Below, in pieces: positions 1 through 10,869 of a stretch of DNA of 64,000 nucleotides (its first letter is position 1; each line of letters begins with the position of its first letter). The DNA is from Paracentrotus lividus (Eukaryota > Echinodermata > Echinoidea > Camarodonta > Echinidae). Where the stretch lies: contig CALNVZ010001319.1 of the NCBI GenBank assembly GCA_940671915.1, forward strand, positions 181,384 to 245,383. Direction: 5' to 3'. Below the pieces are notes generated by a model. That model saw only the letters and a list, made by a program, of their open reading frames with translations, was not told where the DNA came from and searched no databases. The position numbers and the translations under genes are program-made.

Positions 1-116
1 TATGAAATCATGAAGCGGAAGTCCCAAGACAGAGAACAATGGAGAAACTACTAAAGGCTCTGGTGTGTGGACCTGCCCTTAGGCAGAACATCGAAGAAGA
101 AGAAGAAGAAGAAATA
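1..116 (+). mobile_element. possible LINE 3' end with GAA tail
   Basis: The first bases read in one frame as a basic stretch ending KSQDREQWRNY and then a stop; a shifted frame continues KLLKALVCG and runs into a GAA microsatellite at about 96-116. Many non-LTR retrotransposon ORF2 proteins end in a D-R-x-x-W-R motif close to a short repeat tail, so this could be the frameshifted 3' end of a LINE whose body lies left of the window. Too short to prove; it could also be chance. Confidence 0.3.
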
Positions 117-190
117 TTGGTTGATTTTCTCCCAAATGCTTTTCATGTTAAGGCTGAGACAGTTCACAAACAGTCGAATTGTAAAAGGTA

Positions 191-648
191 CACTGTAAAA
201 AAAAGGGTAACTCGCAAGAAAATGAGTAAACTAATGCTTTACTCCCAACGGAGTAAATTTTGTTTACGCTTAACAGAGCTAGTAAAAAGATAACGCGCAA
301 GAAAATGAGTAAACATAATTATGCTTTAGTCCCAACGGAGTAAATTTTGTTTACTCTTAACAGAGTAAAAAGGTAACTCGCAAGAAAAAGAGTAAACTAA
401 TGCTTTACTCCCAACGGAGTAAATTTTGTTTACGCTTAACAGAGCTAGTAAAAAGGTAACTCGCAAGAAAATGAGTAAACTAATTGTTTACTCCTTTCGA
501 AGCTAGGAATGATACATAGATGACTAAAAGTTACTCTTTTCTGAGTAACATTTGGCTCTACTGCATGAGTAATATTTTTTACTCAATTTCACGCGAGTTA
601 CCTTTTTGCTCAGTATTGGGTAAGATTTTACTCATTTTTTTTACAGTG
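191..648. mobile_element. mariner-like MITE with internal 84-bp minisatellite
   Basis: The ends are inverted repeats (CACTGTAAAAAAAAGGGTAA at the left, the complement of CACTGTAAAAAAAATGAGTA at the right), and both are flanked by TA, the usual Tc1/mariner target duplication. There is no transposase. The left two thirds is a tandem array (see separate entry). A second element with the same CACTGTAAAAAAA end lies at 36,950. Confidence 0.7.
195..490. repeat. 84-bp minisatellite, about 3.5 copies
   Basis: Units begin near 195, 282, 365 and 448. Each contains GTAACTCGCAAGAAAATGAG, then ACTCCCAACGGAGTAAATTT and TTTACGCTTAACAGAG. The word GAGTAA and its complement TTACTC recur many times, including in the unrepeated right part of the host MITE. 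Confidence 0.8.
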
Positions 649-879
649 TAATGTAAAATTCATCACATTACACAATTCATTTTCTTCTTTTTCAAAAAGT
701 TTATTTCACTCTCTCTTTTCGTTTCAGTTTTGTTCTCTCTCTCTCCTGTAGCCAATTGCTGCATACTTTTTTGCATTACACATACATACATATCAGTACA
801 TACCACCGATAATTGTACGCATTACAATTATAAAAGCTCTAGTTTTGTTTGTTTTTTTTTGGATATTATACCATACAGG

Positions 880-1040
880 ACCTTTAATGCACAAACATAT
901 TCAAGTTCAGCTTAAAACTTTCGGCTCGCGCTTCGCGCTCGCTCATACTAAATAGGAACTACAATGCACAGATATCTCAAACTTTTACCTAACAGTTTTT
1001 GACTCGCGCTTCGCGCTCGCATTACTTTTTCAATTACTTA
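880..1040 (+). repeat. dispersed repeat with GCGCTTCGCGC core, copy 1
   Basis: The block reads TTTCGGCTCGCGCTTCGCGC, then CATACTAAATAGGAACTACA, ATGCACAGATATCTCAAACT, and a second CTCGCGCTTCGCGCTCGC. The same order recurs at about 2,300-2,465. The GC-rich cores stand out against AT-rich surroundings. Confidence 0.6.
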
Positions 1041-2299
1041 AATAAACAGTAATCAAGGCAGCCATAATGATTATTAAACATATCAGTTCTACTCCAAGTG
1101 AAATGTAAATATAATGTATGACATTAAATCTTAACATAAAGACGCGTCCATTATTTGAGGAGGGGAAACGCGACATTACATTCATGAGTTTAGTGGAAAT
1201 ACAGCTGAGCGGCGGAGAAAATTATACGGCTCTACATTAATGTCAGCTAAACCCGCGCTAACGGCGGGAAGCGACCAACTGACAACTGCATGCAATTATT
1301 ACTTAGAGTACAAAAACTCGCCTAAGAAAACTTCCCTGTGGTGGAATGGTATTGTCAGTCGATCCGTTCGAGCAAATTACTCGTGGATATGAAATAAATA
1401 ATTGAACATTTATCATAGTTTTCGTAGGTAGATACTTCAGACCAGATTGGGGAAAAAGACATTTTGGCAAGTCTATAACACCATTGTGCTAAAGTTGTAA
1501 TCAGAATCTTTATTTCACATAGATTGATGTTCCAAACGATTAATGATATAAATTGTGATCTTGTCACATCTTGCGAAGACGCCGTTCACATGCGATATGC
1601 ATGTGATATGCGGAAATATTGACCCATCAAGTAAAGATTCGTTTGTGATATGTAAAAAGCGACAGGACTTTTTCTTAACCAATCGAAATGAATGTACCAT
1701 CTTTGGAAAGCTGAGAATTCAAGCTTTTAAAAACTGCTTAAATAGTAAGGTGTAATATAATTATGCGTAATCGAGGAAGATGACTATGCAGCGTATGAGC
1801 TATTTTGAGAGCAAAATTTGCCATATTGTAAAGGAAATTTGATCTGACATGGCTTTCGAATTGACACAAGTGACAGAACTTTTTCTTTTCTTTCCAATTT
1901 TTTATTCCTATTATTAAAAAAATTCAGAATATTAGCTCAGAGTGAACATTTATTTGAAAAAAATTGTTGCTCGCCATAATCAAGAAAACAAAGTGAAAAA
2001 ACTGTGCAAAATACAAAATGTCTATGGCCGCGTTCGCTTTGAGTAGAGTGATAGCGCCCTCTTTCCCTTAAGTTTACAACTAAAATTGATTTGGCATGCA
2101 TTCAAAACATAATTTCTACGTATCCCTTCGCTCTCCGTATACATTTCTTTTTAGATCTATGCCTCTGATCTAAAGTGTCCCCTTTTCCCGAAAAGTGCCC
2201 TTTTTTAATCGAGGCCCCAACTTCCAAATCCGTTTCGCCGCCTGTACTATATATATTTTTTAATTTTTGTTGGGTTTTTTTTTCGCACTCGCGGATACT

Positions 2300-2465
2300 A
2301 TACAGGACATTAATAATGCACAAACATATCAATTTTCATCTTAAAATGTTCGGCTTACGCTTCGCACTCGCTGATACTAAATAGGAATTACAATGCACAA
2401 ATATCTTAAACTTTAAGCTTAAAATTTTCGGCTCGCGCTTCGCGCTCGCATTAGTTTTTTTAATT
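2300..2465 (+). repeat. dispersed repeat with GCGCTTCGCGC core, copy 2
   Basis: Diverged direct copy of the block at 880-1,040: the same order of AATGCACAAACATAT, CGCTTCGCACTCGC, ATACTAAATAGGAATTACAA and CTCGCGCTTCGCGCTCGC. Both copies are followed by a similar phrase (AATAATCAAGGC, at about 1,050 and 2,477), so the repeat probably extends further. Confidence 0.6.
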
Positions 2466-5400
2466 TCTGAAATGAACAATAATCAAGGCGGCCTTACGCT
2501 AAAAGCATACATTCAAAGAGAAACTCGTTTCGCACCCCCTCCCTCTCAAATCCGTCCCGCCGCCCCTGCTATATGGGTATTGAAAAGGTTCCTTGTGTGT
2601 CACTAGTGCCTTGTGTATTTGCCAAACTAAGAATCGCCGACAAGTTGGCAAATTATTCCACTCGTCCCCCTCCGCCCCCCCCACTCCTCGACACGGATTT
2701 ACGCCGCCTGCCAACGGGACCCCTGTTTTGGAACAATCTTGACGGTTCAGATTATTCAATCGCCCTCCGCTATTTTCATTTAAGCGTAGAATCAAATATT
2801 TTATTCTGCAGTCCGTAATACATATAAAGTTGCTTGTGTCGATTTGCTCGAGTGGCTAGGCATGTAATCAACTTTCAGTACGTTTCGTTAATCAATGCTT
2901 TATTCTGTCTGACTTCATTGCGTTAATATCATAATTAGGCCTATTGGTTTTGTGTGTGTAAAACCTATATTATACAAGCTTGCATTTTAATAGGTTCCTC
3001 ATATTTCACGCTTTGCCTTATCATGAAATAATTGTTATTTTTGTCACCATGCTTATTCCTACTGATTATATGAAATGTTATTTTGTATTTTTGTGCAATT
3101 ACAAAAAATCAGTCAAATCAAATCAAATATTGTATAATATGTTAAGAAGGCCTATTGTATTGATGATGTTTTATCGTCAGGCTTTTATGTCAATTAAGTT
3201 TGAATTGGAATTTGAATACCCTGATTTAGAGTGCAAAATATTTTAAGTTATTTTGCCCTTGTGTTATGATGGCAAAATAAATACAAATTTTTTGCCATCG
3301 TTTTGCCATGAAGGTGAAGGATTCAATTTTTTGAACCCCTTCAAGGGCCGCGGAGCGTTTTTGAAAGTGGAGTGGCTGAGAATTTTTGTACACGGTTGCT
3401 GTTCTTTTTTTAATCATGGCAGTTATCTATTTCATGTAGGCTACTCTTTCCTTTTAATTGAAACTTTCAAAAATGTTAATCGTTCTTTAGGACTTTGCTG
3501 CCTACATGTATGGTCGCTTTTAAGGACGAACCTTTTATATTTTTCATTTCGTTCCTGTCCTTGTTGTTCGGGGTTGTTGTTTTTTTGGAGGGGGGGGGGG
3601 GACAAATCTTTCCATAAGAACCGTATACAGCAGTCATATGAAATTGGTTTCGAAGGCCTGATATTTCTTTTTTTTTTAATGATTGATTGGGTAGATAATG
3701 ACCATGCGCCCAACAAACTTTTATCAAGGACATCAATATTGAAATGTTCTAGAACCATCGATATACAACTGATAATTAGAACATGTGCATTTTGTAGGTG
3801 TACGTCGGATTTCAAATGTGGTCGTCTCAACACGTCGGAAGTAGCCTACTACTCTCTACGACGCAGAGAGTTGCACATCGTGTATAGATGCATGTTGCAC
3901 TTACGACGTGTTGTATTGTGACCACCCCATAAATAATGATATTGCGCAACTACAACCGGGGAAAACCCACTCCTGCCATGACAAGTCATGCAAACGGAAA
4001 ACCCCATTGGCCTATGGCGTGCCGTTGAAGACATAAAAGTTCGATCGAAAGTCGGAGAATCAGTATTTCTTCCACTAATCCAGGAAAAAAAGAGAGAAAA
4101 AAAAAAAAAAAAAAAAACATCAAAAGTGCCACTTGGGCATACAATATTTTTTTAAGTGGCCGTTAATGATAATAATTTCCGATTTTAAACATGTTTAGGC
4201 TGGGAGCTAAAGATGGACGGTTCTTAATAAATTGCATAAAGCCTATCACCAAGTTGCGTAAGGGGTAGGGTGTTGGCCGGGTGTGTTGGGCAAAAAGGGA
4301 GGAACAATTACATTCTTGTTTCATGAGTTACCTTATCGGCAAAAAATAAGGAGACAATACAGGTAGGGTAGGCCTAGATACAAAATGCATAAGTCGATTG
4401 ATAAAGTCATCACTCAACATAGCCTATATGATGTCTGATGTGCTGTTGTTGATATGAATATGAATGGTTGAATCAAAAAGGCTAAGAATATCACTATTGC
4501 ATTAAAATTGGGAGATTCACTCTACAAAGTGAAAAAAACAAAAAACAAAAAACGAAACAAAAACAAAACAAAACAAACAAACCGTTTCTGGAACGATTCT
4601 GGGGGCCATAAGCAATATTCCAGGTTAGATTATCGCCAGAGACACGAGTGTGGTGATCCTTGACCCGGAATAGAGTATTATTCCAATAAACCCAGAACTG
4701 AAGTCCATCGCATTATCAATACGGTAATTAAATTCCGTTTTTCCCGTCATGTGATCAATCTTTTTCCATAATGACAGTCGATGTCAATGTTCTCAACGGC
4801 GCGCCATAGCCCCTACTTGTTTATGATCAAATTTTATCAGCAGCTGCCCGTATTCTACATGAACAGTTGTACGTTGCACAACTTAAGATAATTTGCTGCA
4901 GGCCAGTTCGTCTTTTAGACAAGCAAATTGGTATCATTGTCTCATAGTCAGTACGTGCACCTAACAATATTCTTCTAAAAAGGTAGGCCTACCTTGATTT
5001 TTGACATTTTATCTTTTTATTAATTGTCTACTCTTTTATTTGAAAATCATTCATTAATACGTACATTGCTTAAAAAACAAAGGGTTTTCTTTTTTGAGCT
5101 GGAGTCGTATTCCCAGATCATCTATTTTGGCTATTTTATGTATCGTAAATGTACAATTGGTAGTGGTAATGCATTACCAAGTAAATTACAAATGAAGGTG
5201 ACAGGTACAAAATACATTTTTTTTCATTTTTTTTTTTTTTGGTCAAAGCTAAAGATGTTTTCATTGGTGTCACACTTTGTCGAACGCAATCCTATCCAAC
5301 GCTATGGGACAACAGGGACAGTATATACTCGGGTTTGTTTCATTTTCTCAAACCGGGCAAACATTAGATTTTGTACCTCATGTTCACCCTCATTTTTAAT

Positions 5401-5510
5401 TGAAGAGTTTTTCATCTCTTATTCAGAGCTGCTAAAAATATGTTGCTTCAAGTATCCTACTTTTTATTTCGTTTGTCAACTTAGAATGAGCACTTGACCA
5501 GTGAATTGCA

Positions 5511-7259
5511 ATGGCTAGCAACATAAGTGGAAGGCTGCAGGACCTGCGGTGCCCATTGTGTCTGGACACCTTTAGAAAAGCCACCAATCTCGATTGCGGC
5601 CACACATTCTGCAGAGGTTGCTTAGAGTCTTGCGTCAAGGAAAACTATTATAACACCGATCGCATTATAAAATGCCCGGTCTGTAGGAAAGATACCAAGC
5701 TGGGCAGACGGTCGGTTAAAGACCTTACACCAAACTATGCAGTCAGAAGCCTTGAAGATGGCTTTAATAACGAGGTACAGAATTCCTCACGAACCTGCCC
5801 ATGCCACAAGCAAGTTTATTTAGACATCTTCTGTGACTTCTGCGAGGAATTTATCTGTCACAAGTGTTATGGCACTGATCATCAGGGTCATAAGACGCAC
5901 AAGTACGAGGAGCTTGAAGTAGAATGGACAAAGAAACGCCAACAACTTGTTCAGAAGATTGACAGGAGGAAGATAAAGTTTGAAGAGTTTGAGAACGAGG
6001 CTGACCAGGATCGCATTGACATACATTGCTACCTGAGCAGTTTGGAGAAGGAAATCAATGATGTGTTTGCCAAAAAGGTAACTGTACTTAAGGAAACAAA
6101 GGAGGGTCTCCTTAAAGAAGTAGATGAGATAAGAAAGGATTCCGACAAGGTAATAAATGACTGCGTTGACAAGCATAGAATGCAACTGGAAAAAATAAGC
6201 CGCTCCCTTACAGCTAGGGATGGAGATCTGGATGCAGATACCCTAAAAACGTTTCACTTACAATACAACGACCTAAATAACTCATTTGAAGAGGGCATCG
6301 AGAATGAGGCAATAATTCGCGCTAAACAAAGAGCGAAGAGCTCAAAGTTTTCCCCCGACGACTATGAGAACACTCTTGCTCTAGGTAGCATAGAGGTAGG
6401 AGTAACAAAGAAATCAGGAGAACATCGTAAATCGGGAAGCATTCATGATTCCGCAATCATCGTAAGAAACGTGCATTTGCCAAAGAGCACTTGGGGCATG
6501 GCAGCAGCCACGTGTGATGATGCTGTGGTTGTAGGGTACGGAGACCAGCGAGAGGGCTCAGACTGCTTCTCATCGTCTGGTGAGAGGGAACCATATGTGA
6601 CCAACGGAGCTGTGTGGGACATCGCTGTTCAAGCTAATGGTAGATCAGTGGTATCGCACAGTAAGAATACATGCAATGTATATGAAGAAACAATAAAAAA
6701 AGGGTGTAGTTACCGACTGGTAAAAAACACATGTAGACACTATGACAGTTTAAAGGAGGGTGGCTGGTATATGATGCTTAGCTGTGACCAGCAAGATAAC
6801 ACCTACGCTGTCAATTACAACAAAGAGATCTACATCTTTCGTGGAAACAACCCCGAACCTCAAACCGTAGTCCCTACTGGTGATACCAAGGCGAGTCAGA
6901 TCTGTGTCACGAAGAAGTCAGGTGTAATGATCACCGGCACATGTGATACCACACCCAGCACCATCACTGTTCTTGACAGGGAAGGGCACATAGGTAGCAC
7001 ACTCAAAGCTACAGATGACAAAGAATACCTGTTTGCAGCAGTTGACACTCAAGACAGGGTGTTAGTCGCAAGGGTAAGGGATGGGTCAGACGTACTAGGG
7101 CTAAGTAGGTATGAACTGAATGGAACGGAACTCAAACTGGAGACGAGGTTCAGAGATCTCAAACTCCCTCATGCTATTCACAGTATTGAGCCTAGTCAGT
7201 CTTTTTTGGTGTTACATGGTGAGTTTAACACCAAACAGACTCGCTTTCGCCAATCATAG
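5511..7259 (+). CDS. TRIM-like RING/B-box/coiled-coil protein
   Basis: Single uninterrupted frame of 582 codons. The start at 5,511 places the RING finger directly at the N terminus. RING (C3HC4): C14, C17, C29, H31, C34, C37, C55, C58, with the CPVC second half. B-box 2: C96, H99, C108, C111, C116, C119, H124, H127. Residues about 135-285 are charged and heptad-like, as in a TRIM coiled coil. The C-terminal 290 residues contain no recognisable B30.2/SPRY; several segments (AVWDIAVQANG, ISVTKKSG-like strands) look like beta-propeller blades, as in TRIM2/3/56-type proteins, but NHL signatures are not clear. By family, a cytoplasmic E3 ubiquitin ligase; the substrate is unknown. Intronless TRIM genes are expanded in several marine invertebrates. 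No operon-like neighbour; the downstream region is repeats. RING plus B-box call is firm, the C-terminal fold is inference. Confidence 0.93.
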   Translation: MASNISGRLQDLRCPLCLDTFRKATNLDCGHTFCRGCLESCVKENYYNTDRIIKCPVCRKDTKLGRRSVKDLTPNYAVRSLEDGFNNEVQNSSRTCPCHKQVYLDIFCDFCEEFICHKCYGTDHQGHKTHKYEELEVEWTKKRQQLVQKIDRRKIKFEEFENEADQDRIDIHCYLSSLEKEINDVFAKKVTVLKETKEGLLKEVDEIRKDSDKVINDCVDKHRMQLEKISRSLTARDGDLDADTLKTFHLQYNDLNNSFEEGIENEAIIRAKQRAKSSKFSPDDYENTLALGSIEVGVTKKSGEHRKSGSIHDSAIIVRNVHLPKSTWGMAAATCDDAVVVGYGDQREGSDCFSSSGEREPYVTNGAVWDIAVQANGRSVVSHSKNTCNVYEETIKKGCSYRLVKNTCRHYDSLKEGGWYMMLSCDQQDNTYAVNYNKEIYIFRGNNPEPQTVVPTGDTKASQICVTKKSGVMITGTCDTTPSTITVLDREGHIGSTLKATDDKEYLFAAVDTQDRVLVARVRDGSDVLGLSRYELNGTELKLETRFRDLKLPHAIHSIEPSQSFLVLHGEFNTKQTRFRQS

Positions 7260-7339
7260 ACATCTTTATTTTATCGAGATTCCTAACAATTGGTTCGTGT
7301 TTTACAGCTTGATTCTGAAACATGTAAGCATATAACCAG

Positions 7340-7790
7340 GCGCGTATCCGGGATTTGGCACTTTCCGAGGGGCCCGAGATTAAGGGGGGGGGGGGGGGGG
7401 GGGTGAGGGGGGGGGGGGGGAGGTATTAAAAAATTCGCTCTTCGTGAAGGTCATTATCATTATGTTACCCTTAGGGGTCGGGTTCAGTAGGTGTTTTATC
7501 GGATGATCGGGCGGGTACTAAGATTTTTTTAAAACCCATTTTTAAAAAATATGTTTTAGGTAAATTTAGAGCTCCTTTATCCTCTTTTTGGCACTCCCTT
7601 GCACGCCTACCCGGGGCCCCGTGTTCCCTGGGAAGGCACATGATGATAGTCTGGTATTGTGAATAGTAATAGTACATGTATGTCACTAATATACCCCTGA
7701 GCCATGCCCTGTAATTCTGCCTAATGGCTTTGCTACAGTTGATTTTATGTGTAAAATCACCCATGGGGTAGGTTGTTACAACAACCTACC
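7340..7790. other. repeat-rich spacer downstream of the TRIM gene
   Basis: Contains a cryptic GGCGCGTATCCGGGATTTGG word followed by long G tracts at 7,384-7,422, resembling the GGCGCGGATCCAGG plus poly-G ends found at 20,406 and 60,474. A near-perfect palindrome (11-base arms, GGTAGGTTGTT and its complement, 2-base loop) sits at 7,766-7,789, immediately before the GTCCCACGAG array. No gene seen. Confidence 0.5.
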
Positions 7791-7792
7791 AC

Positions 7793-7995
7793 ATGTCCTC
7801 GGTCCCACATGTCCTCGGTCCCAAGAGTCCTCGATCCCACGAGTCCTCGTTCCCACGAGGCCAAATATTTTCCCACGAGTCCTCGGTCCCACGAGTACTC
7901 GGTCCCACGAGTCCTCAGTCCCACGAGGCCGAGTATTTTTCCCACGAGTCCCCGGTCCCACGAGGCCTCGATCCCACGAGGCCTCGATCCCATCG
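7793..7995 (+). repeat. CCTCGGTCCCACGAGT array, left arm
   Basis: About 14 degenerate copies of a 15-16-bp word (TCCTCGGTCCCACGAG with variants TCGATCCCACGAGG and TATTTTCCCACGAG). An inverted counterpart lies at 9,535-9,598. All three frames on each strand are open through it because the unit lacks stops, which explains the several overlapping ORFs here; none is a gene. Confidence 0.8.
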
Positions 7996-8187
7996 ATCAG
8001 GATGTTAATTAATCTTAATTCATGAACCCCAAACGGGGGAGTAGACACCAGGGGAGTTGCATCCCTTAATTCAAATGGTGAGGGGATGGCATGTACAATC
8101 ACCCCCCAACTTTCGCGGGTGATATATATTTTTTTTAAAGCTGAAAAAGGGCTTTCCACACTTCTTTTTCTTCCATGGAACTCTAAC

Positions 8188-8571
8188 AATTTTTGCTCGC
8201 GCTTATTATTGTTATTATTTGTATTTATTATTATTATTATTATTATTAAAATCCAGATTAATCATTTATATTCATTAATCATTTATGAATTCAATTCAAT
8301 TCAATTCAATTCAATTGATAAAAGTTTGTTGGGCGCTCATGAGTGTTAATGGTCATTATCTACCCGACAATTTTTGCTCGCACTTATTATTGTTATTATT
8401 TGTATTTATTATTATTATTAAAATCCAGATTAATCATTTATATTCATTAATCATTTATGAATTCAATTCAATTCAATTCAATTCAATTCAATTCAATTCA
8501 ATTCAATTCAATTCAATTGATACAAGTTTGTTGGGCGCTCATGAGTGTTAATGGTCATTATCTACCCGATC
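8188..8571 (+). repeat. two tandem units ending in an ATTCA array
   Basis: Two direct copies (8,188-8,368 and 8,369-8,571) of: TTTTTGCTCGC, a TTA-rich stretch, AAAATCCAGATTAATCATTT, a run of AATTC/ATTCA pentamers, then AAGTTTGTTGGGCGCTCATG and GGTCATTATCTACCCGA. The second has the longer pentamer array. The GTTGGGCGC...CATTATCTACCC part is also present, inverted, at 3,680-3,730. Confidence 0.75.
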
Positions 8572-8870
8572 AATTATATTTAGATTCATTTGTACATAAT
8601 AGCTATCTTGCCAAAACAATACATATACTGGGGCCAGGCTCGACTAGCACATGTGCTACCTTCTGGTTCCTATTAACAACTATACTCTTTTGTATCTACC
8701 AATTTTATATCTGCAACACTTTGTATTATGATTATTGTATCCATGTCAATTTATTCTGTACCTGTATTCACCATTATATAAAGTTGTTGTTGTTGTTAAT
8801 AAATAAATTCAATTCCATTCAATTCAATTCAGTTCAATTCAATTCAATTCAATTCAATTCAATATTATTT
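8572..8870 (+). mobile_element. probable retroelement 3' tail with ATTCA repeats
   Basis: An AT-rich non-coding stretch ending GTTGTTGTTGTTAATAAATA and then an AATTC pentamer array (8,808-8,863). A polyadenylation-like AATAAA directly before a short tandem repeat is characteristic of some non-LTR retrotransposon 3' ends. No reverse transcriptase is present. Confidence 0.35.
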
Positions 8871-9112
8871 ATTATATTTTTAAAAAAACATAGCGTTTCA
8901 CCTATTGGCAGTCATCAAACAAAAACAAATAGTTGGGATAATGCATTAACGCCAATTTCTTTTAATATTCATTTCATGTCAAATTTTCGACGGACCTGCG
9001 TCTTCGTGAGGAATATAATTTTTTGTCAATTGTACTAGATTATGTTCATTAATCCTCAAAACTTTCCGCTCGCATGTTATTTTAGTTTTGTGGAGACGGG
9101 CTCAGGCCCCCC

Positions 9113-9135
9113 CCCTTTCTTTCTTTTTTTTTAAT

Positions 9136-9174
<39 letters not shown>

Positions 9175-9330
9175 CTCCCTATCCGGCTCTTTTTCTTCCC
9201 TCTTCTTTTTTTTTTTTTGTTCTTTGTCTTTTGCCCTTTTTCCTCTTTGTCTTCTTACCCACCCCTTTTTTTCCCTTTCTCTCTTTTCCCTCCTTCTCTC
9301 TCTCTCTCTCTCTTCTATTTCCTTTCATCT
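9113..9330 (+). repeat. polypyrimidine tract with CT microsatellites
   Basis: Continuous C/T-rich sequence containing CT dinucleotide runs at 9,138-9,171 and 9,294-9,312. It produces long open frames rich in Ser, Leu and Phe that are not genes. Confidence 0.85.
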
Positions 9331-9534
9331 TTTGCGGAGCCCCTTTTCTCCTATCCGGGGCCAGTGCCCCGTAAGTCCCCCTCAGAGTAGCATGATGCTA
9401 CTCAAGTATAAATCATAATATTGCCCCTATTTACTAATGCTGCAGCAAACCAATGCACGTTGTATTAATCACAATTTACGAGATCATAAATTAAGTATTT
9501 ATTTGAGACTTTTCCATCATAAATAAGAAAATAC

Positions 9535-9598
9535 TCGGCCTCGTGGGACCGAGTACTCGTGGGATCGAGGACTCGTGGGACCGAGGACTCATGGGAAG
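9535..9598 (-). repeat. CTCGTGGGACCGAGGA array, right arm
   Basis: Four to five copies of the complement of the word found at 7,793-7,995. The two arrays face each other across 1.5 kb, as subterminal repeats of one fold-back element would. T-rich and (TTTG)n tracts follow at 9,655-9,722, then a G tract and the word CCTGGATCCGCGTTTG at 9,755. Confidence 0.7.
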
Positions 9599-9974
9599 AC
9601 CCCCATTGGTGAATCGGGTCGGTAATATATTTATTTACCTCCCCCCCCCCCTTTGTTTTTGTTTTTTGTTTTTTGTTTTTTTGTTTGTTTGTTTGTTTGT
9701 TTGTTTGTTTGTTTTTTTTTTTTGGGGGGGGGGGGCCTCGGGCTCGATAGGCTCCCTGGATCCGCGTTTGATATATATGTATTTAATTCAATACCATGAT
9801 TGCAAGTCCTGCATTTATTATCATTTAAATGCTCAGGATGTTGCATTATGGCTTAGGAATCAGGGCAGAACATAATAGTTTTGAAGTGGTACTGCTATAC
9901 AAGGCTGCTGGTTTGTACAGGCTTTGAATAACATTGTTGTTTTTTTTGTGTTAAATTGACATAATAGCACAGTA

Positions 9975-10868
9975 GGGGAGACCGGGGACAATTGTAACAG
10001 TTTTTTTTTTACAAATTTGACCTATCAAATTTATTAAAGCTAAATACTTGCTTAAAACTAAATAAAATGAAATATGCATATCTTAGCTTGACATATGAAT
10101 AGGTTTGGGTTAAGTACAACAACTTATTTTGAAGCCATTACCATTTCAAAACAAGATGTCGAGTGTTACAATTGCCCCGTGTCGAGGGGCAATTGTAACA
10201 GACGCACGGGGCAATTGTAACATATGAAAATGTAACATTTTGTTTTTCTTTATCAAAGCTATGCACTTGACAGATCCAAGATTTAAACAACATTAACCAC
10301 ATAAGCTAATAATAATAAAAGATGACAATGCTTGACTCAAGTTACATTATATTTTTCACTTGTTATATGCATGGCATGGGATTATTGCAGAAGTTTACGT
10401 GCTCTGTACGGGCGATAACAGAGCGCTAAATTGTCCTGGGGCTAGGTACGGGGCAAAGGCACTTACTTAATGCTATTAATACTATTGCCCCTGAGGTGGG
10501 TGACCATGTTTGGAGAGATTTTTAAGATTAAGAGATCTTAACTTTGGTATTCATCGTTGAAATTTTAGCAAAATACAGGCCTAAGAATATCATTTTTATA
10601 TAAATAAAAATGACAGCCATAGCTCAACCACATATGTGTCCAGAAGAAAAACATTGGGTAGTGTGAGATTTTACTTTTTTGCTCAAAAAACAGTTTTTCT
10701 TGCTGTAAAAAGTTCAAATAACCGTTAAAACTGTTTACACTCAAAATAGCATGTGGAGCGATGAAATGTACATGCTCTGTACTCAGGTTAAGTTTTCAGC
10801 GTGTTTCTGTTAGGAATGGGAGCCTCTGTTACAATTGCCCCGTTGTTACAATTGTCCCCGGTCTCCCT
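9975..10868. mobile_element. fold-back element with GGGGAGACCGGGGACAATTG termini
   Basis: The left end GGGGAGACCGGGGACAATTG and the right end, its near-perfect complement ending CCCCGGTCTCCCT, are flanked by TA. Inside, the word GGGGCAATTGTAACA is repeated on both strands (10,164-10,222 and 10,826-10,850). No transposase frame is visible. The TA flanks suggest a Tc1/mariner-type element, but the repeated subterminal words are unusual. The right part also lies in the left arm of the large palindrome. Confidence 0.65.
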
Positions 10869-10869
10869 T

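Larger units (their letters stand above)
649..5510. other. intergenic DNA without recognised genes
   Basis: I see no credible exon here. The stretch holds two related blocks with the word CTCGCGCTTCGCGCTCGC (about 880-1,040 and 2,300-2,465), an inverted copy of a dispersed repeat at 3,680-3,730 (its complement reads GATAAAAGTTTGTTGGGCGC and also occurs at 8,318 and 8,517), an A-run at 4,095-4,117 and an A/C-rich tract at 4,535-4,580. Open frames of up to 222 codons occur but lack domain signal and overlap repeats. The final few hundred bases presumably include the TRIM promoter and 5' UTR. Confidence 0.6.

Noticed and set aside
3253-3921. 222-codon open frame on the plus strand
   Set aside because: Low-complexity Phe/Leu-rich translation, overlaps a dispersed repeat at 3,680-3,730, no domain, no start context, and a competing frame on the other strand.
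5024-5497. 157-codon frame directly upstream of the TRIM gene
   Set aside because: AT-rich composition, poly-Phe from T tracts, no conserved motif; more likely promoter and 5' UTR sequence.
7747-8189. Overlapping Arg/Ser/Pro-repeat frames on both strands
   Set aside because: Product of the 15-bp GTCCCACGAG array, open in all frames.
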